Source of the DNA: Pseudomonadota bacterium | GTDB taxonomy: Bacteria > Pseudomonadota > Alphaproteobacteria > Rhizobiales > Hyphomicrobiaceae | Direction of reading: 5' to 3' | DNA: 64,000 nucleotides | NCBI GenBank assembly: GCA_018242295.1 | Contig: JAFECE010000011.1 | Coordinates: 1,054,001 to 1,118,000, forward strand | Part shown: positions 18,258 to 26,038 of the stretch, piece by piece | How the letters are laid out: each line of letters opens with the position of its first letter | How positions within the stretch are numbered: position 1 is the first letter of the stretch | Made by a program: the position numbers and the translations under genes | Notes under the pieces: model-generated | What the model was told of the DNA's origin: nothing | The model's database searches: none | The model's input: only the letters and a program-made list of their open reading frames with translations

Positions 18258-18647
18258 TTAGGGTTTTGCCGGTGCTCGCACCAAAAGCCCGTCCTTCAGG
18301 CTCTCAAGTGCGCCGAACGCAACGCACTCTCTCAGTTTCTGGTAGGAGCCTCGCGCATATCGGCGTGCCTCATCCACGCAAGCCGCACGACCCGTCTGGA
18401 GTAGCTTAGGCCAAACTTCTCGCATATAGTCGCGTGCGTACTCTTCAGCATTCTTGCAGTCAGCAATGCTGGCCAAACCTTCCGAGCCGCCCTGCTGCAC
18501 GAAAATATTCTTGGCGTAGCAGATCACTTCGTAATCAAAGTTCGGAAATGATCCGTCTGAACTCTTTCCCTCTTCTCCGAGAGAAGGCGAGGATAAGACC
18601 GCCAGCCAAAGCATCGCCAGAGTTGCCGAGTTCGTTGCGAAGCTCAT
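18258..18647 (-). CDS. Small secreted protein of unknown function
   Basis: 129 residues. The first ~24 residues (TLAMLWLAVLSSPSLG then EEG) form a convincing Sec signal peptide with cleavage after SLG. The mature part has four Cys (VICYAKN, ADCKNAE, AACVDEAR, RECVAFG), a spacing compatible with two disulfides in the periplasm. No family is recognised. It stands alone on the minus strand within the prophage remnant, upstream of the tail genes. Confidence 0.62.
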   Translation of the reverse strand: MSFATNSATLAMLWLAVLSSPSLGEEGKSSDGSFPNFDYEVICYAKNIFVQQGGSEGLASIADCKNAEEYARDYMREVWPKLLQTGRAACVDEARRYARGSYQKLRECVAFGALESLKDGLLVRAPAKP

Positions 18648-18716
18648 CCGCCACTCACGTTGTTATCAATTTAGAGCTGAGTGTCACGCCGCGTATCGCC
18701 AAATGCCGCGGGTGCG

Positions 18717-18923
18717 TCACATCTTTTGCGCGGCAAGCCCGAGCAGCACGAGCCGACGCAGAGCGTCCGGTCTCGTTGGTATGTCAGGCTGAATTCTCCG
18801 CCATTCATCGACGCGGTACAAAATATCATCTGGCCATCTGGTCCCAATCTGCTGGCCCTGGCCAGTTGCAGGCCTGCCCATCTTTTTGGACTTTTTGGTA
18901 TCTTTTTGTGTTGACTTGTTCAT
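18717..18923 (-). CDS. Ribbon-helix-helix-like DNA-binding protein
   Basis: 68 residues. A basic start (KKSKKMGRPATG) is followed by QIGTRWPDDILYRVDEWRR, the beta strand and first helix of a CopG/Arc-type fold, and a second helix RPDALRRLVLLGLAA. It probably acts as a dimeric regulator. Its start lies on the edge of an AT-rich inverted repeat and a promoter for the divergent gene pair (18911-18943), so control of itself and those genes is likely. The partner is not a known toxin. Confidence 0.68.
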   Translation of the reverse strand: MNKSTQKDTKKSKKMGRPATGQGQQIGTRWPDDILYRVDEWRRIQPDIPTRPDALRRLVLLGLAAQKM

Positions 18924-18943
18924 TATTTTATGGTATCAAAATA
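18911..18943 (+). promoter_or_regulatory. Divergent promoter and operator of the RHH gene
   Basis: TTGACT (18911-18916) and TATCAA (18934-18939), 17 bases apart, point to the genes at 19001-19631. An inverted repeat TATTTT/AAAATA (18924-18929 and 18938-18943) overlaps the -10 box and touches the RHH start codon, as expected for a repressor site. Confidence 0.5.
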
Positions 18944-19000
18944 TCGGGCTGCTGAAAAGAGCTAATTTTCAGCAGCCCTTACCCCAACATGGAGGTTCCC

Positions 19001-19255
19001 ATGAACAAGGCTGTTTCGCAGTCTACTATCGACTTGGAAGAAATTGAAGCCACGCTGACTTCGCTCGATGGCAACATCAGTGCTCTTGCACAGCTCATTG
19101 AACGGCTCGGTCGCAACGATCTTGCCTCTGCCTTTCGTTACATCATCCAGATGCAGGATGAGCATCACACTACGCTAAAATGGCACCTCGGTCTTCCCTT
19201 GCATCGAAGCGCTAACTGCGGCGCAGCGCGAATTGAGGGAGGAGCACATGCCTAA
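19001..19255 (+). CDS. Small helical protein of unknown function
   Basis: 84 residues from ATG 19001, chosen because a GGAGG site lies five bases upstream; that same GGAGG sits inside an earlier in-frame ATG at 18989. The product is mostly one helical hairpin (TIDLEEIEATLTSLDGNIS, ALAQLIERLGRNDLASAFRYI). No family is recognised. The stop overlaps the next start. Confidence 0.55.
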   Translation: MNKAVSQSTIDLEEIEATLTSLDGNISALAQLIERLGRNDLASAFRYIIQMQDEHHTTLKWHLGLPLHRSANCGAARIEGGAHA

Positions 19256-19631
19256 GCAAGCCAACAGAGCGCTGCGAACGAACGTTAATCAGAAATGTCG
19301 AGAGTCTCCTTCCGTGGGACCATTGCCGAAGCTGGCCGCGACGAGATTTCGGCGTTGGAAAGGCAGCGTACCGTCCGACGCAATTGCCAAGCAAATGGAT
19401 CGCTGCGAGGCGTCAGCGACGATGGCGTATGGTGTCATGCTGAAATCGCGAGAGCAGTTGATCGCAATGCATGGCGATCATTCGCACGCTCTTGTTGAGC
19501 AATTTACTCAGGACCTCGAGACAAGTGCTGAAGTTTTGGAGAAGCTTGCTGAGATGATCCGGGAAGCATCAATGCGAATTTATGCTTCTGCCGCAGCTCG
19601 TCTCGTTCGTGGGCAACCGTTCGCTGATTGA
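19248..19631 (+). CDS. Unknown helical protein, coupled to the preceding gene
   Basis: 127 residues from ATG 19248, with GGGAGGAG just upstream and an eight-base overlap with the preceding stop. The N-terminal third is basic and probably unordered; the rest is helical (LIAMHGDHSHALVEQFTQDL, SAEVLEKLAEMIREASMRIY). I recognise no family. With its neighbour it forms a two-gene unit divergent from the RHH regulator. Confidence 0.55.
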   Translation: MPKQANRALRTNVNQKCRESPSVGPLPKLAATRFRRWKGSVPSDAIAKQMDRCEASATMAYGVMLKSREQLIAMHGDHSHALVEQFTQDLETSAEVLEKLAEMIREASMRIYASAAARLVRGQPFAD

Positions 19632-19653
19632 CGGCCTGCGATTACCATCGAAG

Positions 19654-19681
19654 AGCGGTCCGGGCTTTTGCTTGGGCCGCT
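19654..19681. terminator. Possible bidirectional terminator between convergent genes
   Basis: AGCGGTCC (19654-19661) pairs with GGGCCGCT (19674-19681), allowing one G-U pair. It separates convergent stops at 19631 and 19689. Confidence 0.45.
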
Positions 19682-19688
19682 TATGCAT

Positions 19689-20375
19689 CTAAGGTTCGAG
19701 CGAATTGAACAGTTCCCGTGCTCGCGCCGCGACAAGTTGTTCGAATGTTTCATACCTCATTTCAGCATCTTTGGGCTGGCCGTGGGCAGCCGCACTTTCG
19801 TAGGCCGCCGCGCAGGCGTGCACAAGAAGCGTCGCAGCTAGCTCTAATTTCATCCTCAGAGATGTTGGCTGAGTGATCGTCCCATCGATGGCATCCAGGC
19901 AATCGAGCATCAGGCGCTTCTCAGCGTCGGTAAAAGGTATGTCTTTCAGTGCCGGAAGATTGGACTGCGGAATTTCGGTCTCGTTGTCTGTCGGGGAGGG
20001 ACGAGTATCGGAATGTTCCCGTTTGCCCTCCAACCTGAAATAGTCTTCGATCGCGGCATCCCACTCGGTGACGATCTCAGGCGGATAGGTATCCCTCCAA
20101 GTGGAATTCAGGAGTAACCCGGTTTTTGTGTACGCGTAGACAATCTCGGGCGGCGTGCCGGCGATTTTCATCGCCTCAAGAATCTCTTTTCGTAATGCAT
20201 CAGTCTCCATTGGCGTAGGTTGATCTTTCGAAGGATCGAAAATCAATGGCTCGTCCGGTTTTGGCGGTCGTCCGAACTTTGACTTGAACGCTTCGACCTG
20301 TTGCTGGATGATTTCGCGCGGATCCATTGAGAGGGAGTCTGCGCTTCGCTTTCCTCTTCGAGATTTTTTCTTCAT
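19689..20375 (-). CDS. Unknown prophage-remnant protein
   Basis: 228 residues from ATG 20375 (MKKKSRRGKRS), with GAGG eight bases upstream; the frame is open further up to 20459. The start is strongly basic, followed by MDPREIIQQQVEAFKSKFGRPPKPDEP and a helical body. A second half beginning PFTDAEKRLMLDCLDAID is also helical. No motif of an enzyme is visible. It ends the minus-strand replication block of the remnant and is separated by 165 bases from the next gene upstream. Confidence 0.6.
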   Translation of the reverse strand: MKKKSRRGKRSADSLSMDPREIIQQQVEAFKSKFGRPPKPDEPLIFDPSKDQPTPMETDALRKEILEAMKIAGTPPEIVYAYTKTGLLLNSTWRDTYPPEIVTEWDAAIEDYFRLEGKREHSDTRPSPTDNETEIPQSNLPALKDIPFTDAEKRLMLDCLDAIDGTITQPTSLRMKLELAATLLVHACAAAYESAAAHGQPKDAEMRYETFEQLVAARARELFNSLEP

Positions 20376-20539
20376 CCGTGCCTCGAAATGATTGTCGCGT
20401 TCGGAACTTCGCGAATATCGCGCGAAGGAAGTTAAGTTTGCAGAGCAACTCGCGATCATCGCGATATCGTATTGCGATCATCTGGCCGTCAAATTCGTCA
20501 TGCGGGCGGTAAGGAGAAAAAATCAAAATGTTGCGTTCT

Positions 20540-20974
20540 CTATGAGGTTTTGTTTTTTGTTGTAGATGTTCCGCGTTTTTTGTGAGTCTGACAGACATTC
20601 GAACCCCGCATTGCGGGTTGCTGACAAGGGGTGCCGAAACGGATCGTTTTGGCTGTGCACCGAGGAGCTAGGTGCATGGCCATACGGGATCTGAGTTTGA
20701 GTGCGGGTTGAGGATTGCCTGCCATAAGTTCCTTCATCGCTGCGACCGCTTCGGCCTCACTGACCCCTATCGTTTGGAAGGAAAGCTTGCGACGGGGTGG
20801 TTGCGGTGTTGCCGCTTTCCGAGGAAGTTTAGCGCTGGGCTTCATAAGGCCTGCGACTGGTTGCGGCGTGGAAGACCTTAGAGTCCGTTTCCGACCGCGG
20901 TCGATACGCCTCAGAAGTTGCCTTGGATGATCCTCGTCGCGATCTCGTCTGAACTCGTTTTCGCGTTTCTTCAT
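20540..20974 (-). CDS. Small basic protein with Cys/His cluster
   Basis: 144 residues from ATG 20974, which overlaps the preceding stop (ATGA). The N-terminal two thirds are Arg/Lys-rich and Pro-rich. The C-terminus carries APRCTAKTIRFGTPCQQPA and SNVCQTHKKRG, the arrangement seen in many phage and island proteins that begin with 'CGAKTRSGTPC' and end C-x-x-H, a likely zinc site. DNA binding is plausible but unproven. A far longer start at 21133 would lie inside the DUF1376 gene and is rejected. Confidence 0.6.
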   Translation of the reverse strand: MKKRENEFRRDRDEDHPRQLLRRIDRGRKRTLRSSTPQPVAGLMKPSAKLPRKAATPQPPRRKLSFQTIGVSEAEAVAAMKELMAGNPQPALKLRSRMAMHLAPRCTAKTIRFGTPCQQPAMRGSNVCQTHKKRGTSTTKNKTS

Positions 20975-22143
20975 GCGCTGCGCGTCTCGTTTCGATAAGT
21001 CTGATTTGCAACATTGCGTTGATTGGCTGCGTCTTTCCCATACTTTGCAAGCAGGTCTCGCTCTCCAATCACGTCGGGGTGCACGTAGCAATCGGGATGA
21101 CCTGGCGGTGGCCCGAACAGCCACCACGGCCAAGACCCGTTCGGCTTCACGTCATCAAAGCGCTTGCGCCAGTAGTCGGCAGAGAGCGTTCTAAGCTTCT
21201 CGAGATTGGGTTCCCAGAAGCCCCATCGTTCGCCGCCAGGACCAATGAGGTCCGGTGCGTCGCTTGCCTTGTCGATCAGCTTCGCAAGCACATCGCCCAT
21301 ATTCGAACCGGTCGAGAGCAGCCGGTCGATGTCGAGCTTAAAAGGTGCGCCGCCGTCTCGCGCCGGGATCAGGCCCATCAGGAACGGGATTGTCGGAATT
21401 TGTTTGAGCGCGATGAAGAACTGTTCCGGTCCACCGATCTCGTCTAGCCGCTTCAGCATCCGGCTGATGCGGGCTTCGGTGACCGCCTGACAGACCGTCC
21501 AACCGTGTTTGCGAGCGTCGTGGTTGTACTGCTCGATGCACGCTCGGACCTGGGCTCTGCGAACGGCAAGCTTCGAAGCCTTCGCTTCCTCCAAACCACC
21601 ACTCGACCCGGAAGGGGAAGAGGGGGTTACTTTCTTACTATATGGTTCTGATGCTGGTTCTGGTAGTGGTGCGTCTCTGCTAGGCGGGTCGTTGACTTTG
21701 TTGTCTTTTTTGAAAAGTTCCGGGAAACTTGTTCCGAACTTCTCGGACAAGTCTGGCACAAATCCGGAAGAAGTTTCTCGCTTCTCATCAGCAACCTGCT
21801 TATCGCCGCCGGCTCTGCGCCGTGCTTCGCGGGCTTCCGCACCACGAACCTTGGCGATATATTTTTTGATCTCCTCACTCATTCGTGCGCTCTCTATGCC
21901 TCGCTCGGTCGCCTTGATTTTTTCGATTTCAATTAAGCGCGTGAGGAGCCGTTTCGCGACGCGGATGTCCCACCCCGTGTAGGCGGCAAATCGCTTCGGG
22001 TCGCTAGCCAGTGGACCCATGGCTTCCCATTGTGCGCACATCACCATTGCCAGAGCGCCGACCTCATCAGCGGTCATGCTGCTCGTGCGGCACGAGTGGA
22101 TGAAATCCCGTGTATACAATGGGAAATAGGGGGGCGATTTCAC
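20971..22143 (-). CDS. DUF1376 (YdaU-like) phage replication-module protein
   Basis: 390 residues. The N-terminus PYFPLYTRDFIHSCRTSSMTADE, then GALAMVMCAQWEAMGPLASD, is the DUF1376 domain found in phage replication modules next to helicases. A Lys/Arg-rich linker (residues ~95-200) leads to a C-terminal region with WYRKRFDD-like YWRKRFDDVKPNGSW. It overlaps both neighbours by four bases and lies directly after a DnaB gene and a small gene, so it belongs to the DNA-replication operon of the prophage. It probably has an initiator or loader role; this is inference. Confidence 0.7.
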   Translation of the reverse strand: MKSPPYFPLYTRDFIHSCRTSSMTADEVGALAMVMCAQWEAMGPLASDPKRFAAYTGWDIRVAKRLLTRLIEIEKIKATERGIESARMSEEIKKYIAKVRGAEAREARRRAGGDKQVADEKRETSSGFVPDLSEKFGTSFPELFKKDNKVNDPPSRDAPLPEPASEPYSKKVTPSSPSGSSGGLEEAKASKLAVRRAQVRACIEQYNHDARKHGWTVCQAVTEARISRMLKRLDEIGGPEQFFIALKQIPTIPFLMGLIPARDGGAPFKLDIDRLLSTGSNMGDVLAKLIDKASDAPDLIGPGGERWGFWEPNLEKLRTLSADYWRKRFDDVKPNGSWPWWLFGPPPGHPDCYVHPDVIGERDLLAKYGKDAANQRNVANQTYRNETRSA

Positions 22144-22493
22144 GCGGATCCCTCTGGCATTGCCGCGAGAAGGGCTGCATGTCGGAGTGCAGAAACATCG
22201 AAGCCCGACGCTGCAACCGAGAGCGGGATAGCGCCGACGGCACGCCGCAGCTCTGTTGGAATACGATCTTTGGGATGCGGACCATATGCGGTCAAAAGAT
22301 CAGGATAACCATTCAGAGCCACAATTAATACTTGCACGCGCTGACAAATGGCGAGGGCGACTTCCTTGTCGCCGCGAGCTGCTCGCAAAGCGCAAGCAGC
22401 TATAGCACTGCAAAGATCGTGATAGAGCCAGCCAACAGCCTCCATGTCGTCGAGACAGGCGACAATCATGTTGGGATCAACACTCGGGATCAT
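22140..22493 (-). CDS. Small unknown protein in the replication operon
   Basis: 117 residues, helical, starting MIPSVDPNMIVACLDDMEAVG. It overlaps the stop of dnaB and the start of the DUF1376 gene by four bases each, so it is translated with them. No family is recognised. The spacing suggests a helper of the replication proteins. Confidence 0.62.
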   Translation of the reverse strand: MIPSVDPNMIVACLDDMEAVGWLYHDLCSAIAACALRAARGDKEVALAICQRVQVLIVALNGYPDLLTAYGPHPKDRIPTELRRAVGAIPLSVAASGFDVSALRHAALLAAMPEGSA

Positions 22494-23941
22494 CGAGGCG
22501 CCTCCCGGGCTAAGTTGTTGAACCGGGACATTGCGCCTTCCCAGGCGAGCCCTACGACTCCAACTTCGCCGTTGCGGACCTTGGCAAGGATCGCTTCTGC
22601 TTTGCCTCTCACCTGCCCAATTTTAGCTTCCCACTCGGCTGTTTTTACAGCGTCGTGCTCCGGCGGCTTTTCTCGCTCGATGTAGTATTCCTCGCGATGG
22701 ACGAAGATCACCACGTCCGCGTCTTGTTCGATGTTGCCGCTTTCACGAAGGTCTGAAAGCTGCGGGCGCTTATCGCTGCGTTTTTCGTTGTCGCGGGATA
22801 GCTGCGACAAGAGAATGATCGGGATACCTAGTTCCTTCGCGAGCTGCTTCAGTCCCGCCGTCACTTCACCGATGGCTAGGTTTCGGTTCTCGGCCTTCCC
22901 GAGCTGCATGATTTGCAGATAGTCGATGACGAGCGCGTCGAGACCGCCCTGTCGCTTCTGCCGCCGGGCGCGAGCCGCGATCTTCTGGAGCGTCAGGCCG
23001 CTTGCATCGTCGATAATCAACCGATCATCGCTATGCGCCCTGATCGCGCTTCTGAGACGTTCCGCTTCCACGTCATCGAAATTGCCGGTCTTGATCAGGT
23101 TCGCCGGAATGCCGGTGTCGGATGCCAGGACGCGAAGCCCGACTTCGGCCTTCGACATTTCCTGACTGAACATCATGACAATAGCATCGGCAACGATCTC
23201 GCCGTCGCCGGTAATTTTCTCCGCGCTGCGGGCGATATGCGAGGCGATGTTGACGGCCATCGCCGTCTTACCCATTGACGGCCGGCCGCCGATGACGATG
23301 AGGTGCCCCGGCTCAAGGCCACCAAGCCGTTTGTCGAGGTCAGGGAAGCCCGTCGAGAGACCGAGCGGCCGTCCGCCCATCTTCTTCGCCTTCAAGGCGT
23401 CAGCGACGACGCCCTTCATGATATCGCCGTACCTTTCAGCGTTCGAAACGAGAGCGTTGTCTGCGACCTTCAGGAGCTGCTTTTCGACGACCTCGATCTG
23501 GCCGGACACGTCGGCTTCGCCATGAAGGTCATAAGCTGCTGCGGTCATGTCTTCGCCGATGACGATCAGTGACCGACGACGTGCCATCTCGACGATCTCT
23601 CGAGCGTAGCTCGCAGCATTGATCGTCGTCGTCGCGTTCGCCAGGAGACTGCCAAGGTATTGGGGGACAGTCGTCAGATGATCAATAGGTTCGGCATCTT
23701 CGTAGAACGGCAGCAGGACGGTCGGCGTGATGACCTTGCCCTTACCAGCGAGCCCGATGATGGTCTTGAAGATGTGAGCGTGCAGCGGGTCGAAGAAGTG
23801 CTCTTCGGCGATGATCTCGCCGACCCGCTCGATCACCCGATTATCGACGAGTATCGCGCCAAGCAGAGCTTTTTCCGCCGCGATGTTAGCGGGTGCGAGT
23901 TTTTGCGCGGGACGAGCGCCGCGCGGCGCGTGGAAGTTCAT
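22490..23941 (-). CDS. dnaB: DnaB-type replicative helicase of the prophage
   Basis: 483 residues from ATG 23941, with AAAGGATG upstream. The N-terminal domain (AAEKALLGAILVDNRVIERV) and RecA-like C-terminal domain are both present. Walker A is GGRPSMGKTAMA; Walker B is LDALVIDYLQIM; the LSQLSRDNEKRSDKRPQLSDL segment with LRESGNIEQDADVVIFVHR is the conserved DnaB motif 4 region. It unwinds DNA ahead of the replisome as a hexamer. Its place in a tight operon of phage-like genes marks it as a phage copy rather than the host gene. Confidence 0.9.
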   Translation of the reverse strand: MNFHAPRGARPAQKLAPANIAAEKALLGAILVDNRVIERVGEIIAEEHFFDPLHAHIFKTIIGLAGKGKVITPTVLLPFYEDAEPIDHLTTVPQYLGSLLANATTTINAASYAREIVEMARRRSLIVIGEDMTAAAYDLHGEADVSGQIEVVEKQLLKVADNALVSNAERYGDIMKGVVADALKAKKMGGRPLGLSTGFPDLDKRLGGLEPGHLIVIGGRPSMGKTAMAVNIASHIARSAEKITGDGEIVADAIVMMFSQEMSKAEVGLRVLASDTGIPANLIKTGNFDDVEAERLRSAIRAHSDDRLIIDDASGLTLQKIAARARRQKRQGGLDALVIDYLQIMQLGKAENRNLAIGEVTAGLKQLAKELGIPIILLSQLSRDNEKRSDKRPQLSDLRESGNIEQDADVVIFVHREEYYIEREKPPEHDAVKTAEWEAKIGQVRGKAEAILAKVRNGEVGVVGLAWEGAMSRFNNLAREAPR

Positions 23942-24069
23942 GGCGCATCCTTTGCGCCGTTGCACTTTTAAGGCGAATAGCCTACGTTCGCGCAGCGGCT
24001 GATTTTGATGGGTCGGACGCAATACTTCATTCGCCGCCTCCGATTTTGCCGATCGGGGGCGGTTTTGTT

Positions 24070-24489
24070 TTAGGTCGACAGTTCAGTAGGGATGACGTAA
24101 ACGCGACATCTCCGATCTTTGCCGTTCCGGTCGATGTACCGGCGGTACGTCTTTACTGGACGACCGCGTCTTCGGATCAATTTGGCGAAAGCTGACGCGA
24201 CGGTATTCCAAGGTCTCGGCCAAAGGCCCCGATCCGCGCAGAACTCGCCGTAGCAGGCCTGCAGTTCTCGGGCTGAAAATTCACGACGCTCGTTGCCATC
24301 GAGATCGGCGATCAACGCCGAGAGAAAGTCGCGTGCATGCTCTATGGCGAGCTGTTTGGCAGATGGCCCAAATGTCGATTTCTGAAAGGTGCGCACCGAT
24401 ACCGACACCGAGATCGCGCCCGGGCTCGGCGTCGCAGGCGGCACAGGTTCCGACGCCGATGGCTCTGGCTTCCGGAGGCTTGCAAACAT
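24070..24489 (-). CDS. Unknown protein upstream of dnaB
   Basis: 139 residues from ATG 24489; TTG 24501, which overlaps the preceding stop, is an alternative. A Pro/Ser-rich start is followed by a C-terminal module with FSARELQACYGEFCADRGLWP and WNTVASAFAKLIRRRGRPVKTY, which reads like a winged-helix or similar DNA-binding unit. I do not recognise a family. It lies between the HTH gene and dnaB on the same strand. Confidence 0.6.
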   Translation of the reverse strand: MFASLRKPEPSASEPVPPATPSPGAISVSVSVRTFQKSTFGPSAKQLAIEHARDFLSALIADLDGNERREFSARELQACYGEFCADRGLWPRPWNTVASAFAKLIRRRGRPVKTYRRYIDRNGKDRRCRVYVIPTELST

Positions 24490-24497
24490 GTGCCTGC

Positions 24498-24713
24498 TCA
24501 ATCTCTCGACGTGAGCTGCAAGGGAGGTAGTTCAGCGATAAAACGCTTGAGCGCTTCTGCCGGAATAATGGTCCTCCGTCCCCATTTGCGAGCCTCCAGT
24601 CGGCCAGCCCGGATCGCGCTGTAAATTCCATCCTTTCCGAGCCCTGTGATCGAGCAGCTTTCAGAAACGCTGTATCCCGCACGCTCTGGAGCCGGGGTTC
24701 TGGCCATCGTCAT
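24498..24713 (-). CDS. Excisionase/AlpA-like helix-turn-helix protein
   Basis: 71 residues from ATG 24713 (GGAG eleven bases upstream). The region YSVSESCSITGLGKDGIYSAI, with RAGRLEARKWGRRTIIPAEAL after it, is a MerR-like excisionase fold: HTH, then a wing with the typical 'R-x-G-R-R-x-x-I-P' ending in a helix. Such proteins assist excision or activate phage genes. It is the first gene of the minus-strand block. Confidence 0.75.
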   Translation of the reverse strand: MTMARTPAPERAGYSVSESCSITGLGKDGIYSAIRAGRLEARKWGRRTIIPAEALKRFIAELPPLQLTSRD

Positions 24714-24826
24714 TGTTTGTCGATCTCCGTCTATGAAGGGTGCCGAAGAACGTTGACCGGCGAGTGGTGATTTGGCAATGACAAGTAGCGTAACAAACTT
24801 GTAACGCATATTTCCAATGGTGATCT

Positions 24827-25501
24827 ATGCAAGCTAAAGGATGGCAGGGCGGCTCTATTCGACTCCAGTGGAGGAAAAGTACAGGCGGGTACCAGCTAAG
24901 AGATCACGACGAGTTTTATGACGAGCTGCCGTGGGCGCCGGGGGACGAAACACCTCCTTATATTTGTCCAATAGAAGGACTTCGCGGCCCGACGATAGAG
25001 TTCGAGCTAACCACCGCGGAGAGTGGAAGCGCGATAGCGCAGCTTGTTAATATGACGGACAGCGATGAGGACGTCCTCGGCTTCACCAACGCGTGGGGCC
25101 AGCTCGATAGAGGAGGAAATTCCAAACAAGCGCTGTTGAATTTTCGAGATCAGCTTAGGCGTGTTTGCAGCAGCAGATCGAAGTTTCGCGAGATTGAGAA
25201 AATCATGGGAGATCAAACTCTCGGTCAGGCAGCAATCCGGTTTGGTCGCCGAGCCAAGGGGAGGGGGCCGATTGATTTACTTTGGTACGTAAACTCATTG
25301 CGAGATTTTTGCTGGCTGGGCCTTGCTGAGGATCTTGGTGGTATTGGCGGATCGACGCTCATCAAATGTTCGGATTGCGGTAAGTGGTTTCAGAAGAGGG
25401 GGCTGAAGGGTCCGGCACCCGAGCACTGTTCGAACGCGTGTAGGCAACGCGCGTATCGCCTAGGCAAGAAGATGGGCGTAAGGCTCAAGATTGCTTTTTA
25501 A
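24827..25501 (+). CDS. Unknown protein with C-terminal zinc ribbon
   Basis: 224 residues, divergent from the excisionase-like gene. The last 45 residues hold IKCSDCGKWFQKRG and HCSNACRQRAYRLGKK, a C-x2-C...C-x3-C pattern similar to CGNR-type zinc-ribbon DNA-binding tails found in some regulators. The first 170 residues are acidic at the start and otherwise unrecognised. The C-terminal basic tail suggests nucleic-acid binding. Its divergent position suggests a regulator of the phage block. Confidence 0.6.
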   Translation: MQAKGWQGGSIRLQWRKSTGGYQLRDHDEFYDELPWAPGDETPPYICPIEGLRGPTIEFELTTAESGSAIAQLVNMTDSDEDVLGFTNAWGQLDRGGNSKQALLNFRDQLRRVCSSRSKFREIEKIMGDQTLGQAAIRFGRRAKGRGPIDLLWYVNSLRDFCWLGLAEDLGGIGGSTLIKCSDCGKWFQKRGLKGPAPEHCSNACRQRAYRLGKKMGVRLKIAF

Positions 25502-25545
25502 GTCAGGAGTTCGCAGGCGCAGTCCAAAAATTACCTTCCTCATAG

Positions 25546-25648
25546 TTTGTGGACCAATTTGTGGACTGATCTGGAAAACTCGAAAATATCTCAATCTAAT
25601 CAACGCGGATTGGAGGAAGCCCTCTCCACCAACTTCCGTCTCCACCAA
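25546..25648 (+). repeat. Short direct repeats in the 25502-26038 gap
   Basis: TTTGTGGAC occurs at 25546-25554 and 25558-25566 (12-base period), and TCTCCACCAA at 25623-25632 and 25639-25648 (16-base period). Such arm-type repeats are typical of recombinase or regulator sites. I see no gene in 25502-26038. Confidence 0.4.
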
Positions 25649-25829
25649 TCTGTATTCACGACGCCATGGGGGCGAAGCAAGACAAGGCACGTGAGTGCCA
25701 AAGTCTGAGAAGCCGAGAAAAGCGGACATCTGAAGAATATCGATTGAGTCGTGGTTCGCTATTTTGCTCAGCGCAAGGAAACTCTTGTTGGGTGCCAGGT
25801 AAGTATTGACTGACGATTGTTTGAGCGAT

Positions 25830-25853
25830 CTAGTCGGCCGACTCGCCGACTAG
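25830..25853. promoter_or_regulatory. Perfect 9-bp inverted repeat
   Basis: CTAGTCGGC (25830-25838) and GCCGACTAG (25845-25853) with a six-base loop. No T run follows, so an operator or attachment-site element fits better than a terminator. Confidence 0.45.
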
Positions 25854-26038
25854 AGAGAACACGCATCCTTCCGATCTTTGCGCCCGAGTTTTTGGTTTCA
25901 AGCGATGTCTGCTTATGGGATTCGGTGGCTTCGGTTGACTGCTCACCTACAGCCGGACGCCAGAGTCGTGCAATTTAACGTGAGCTGATCGTCCGTCCCA
26001 ATGTTCGCAGATCTATAAGTCGAGAGTTCAGAGGACGC

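Noticed and set aside
18911-19631. A known toxin-antitoxin pair with the RHH protein
   Set aside because: The divergent helical genes match no toxin family I recognise, and TA partners are usually on the same strand.
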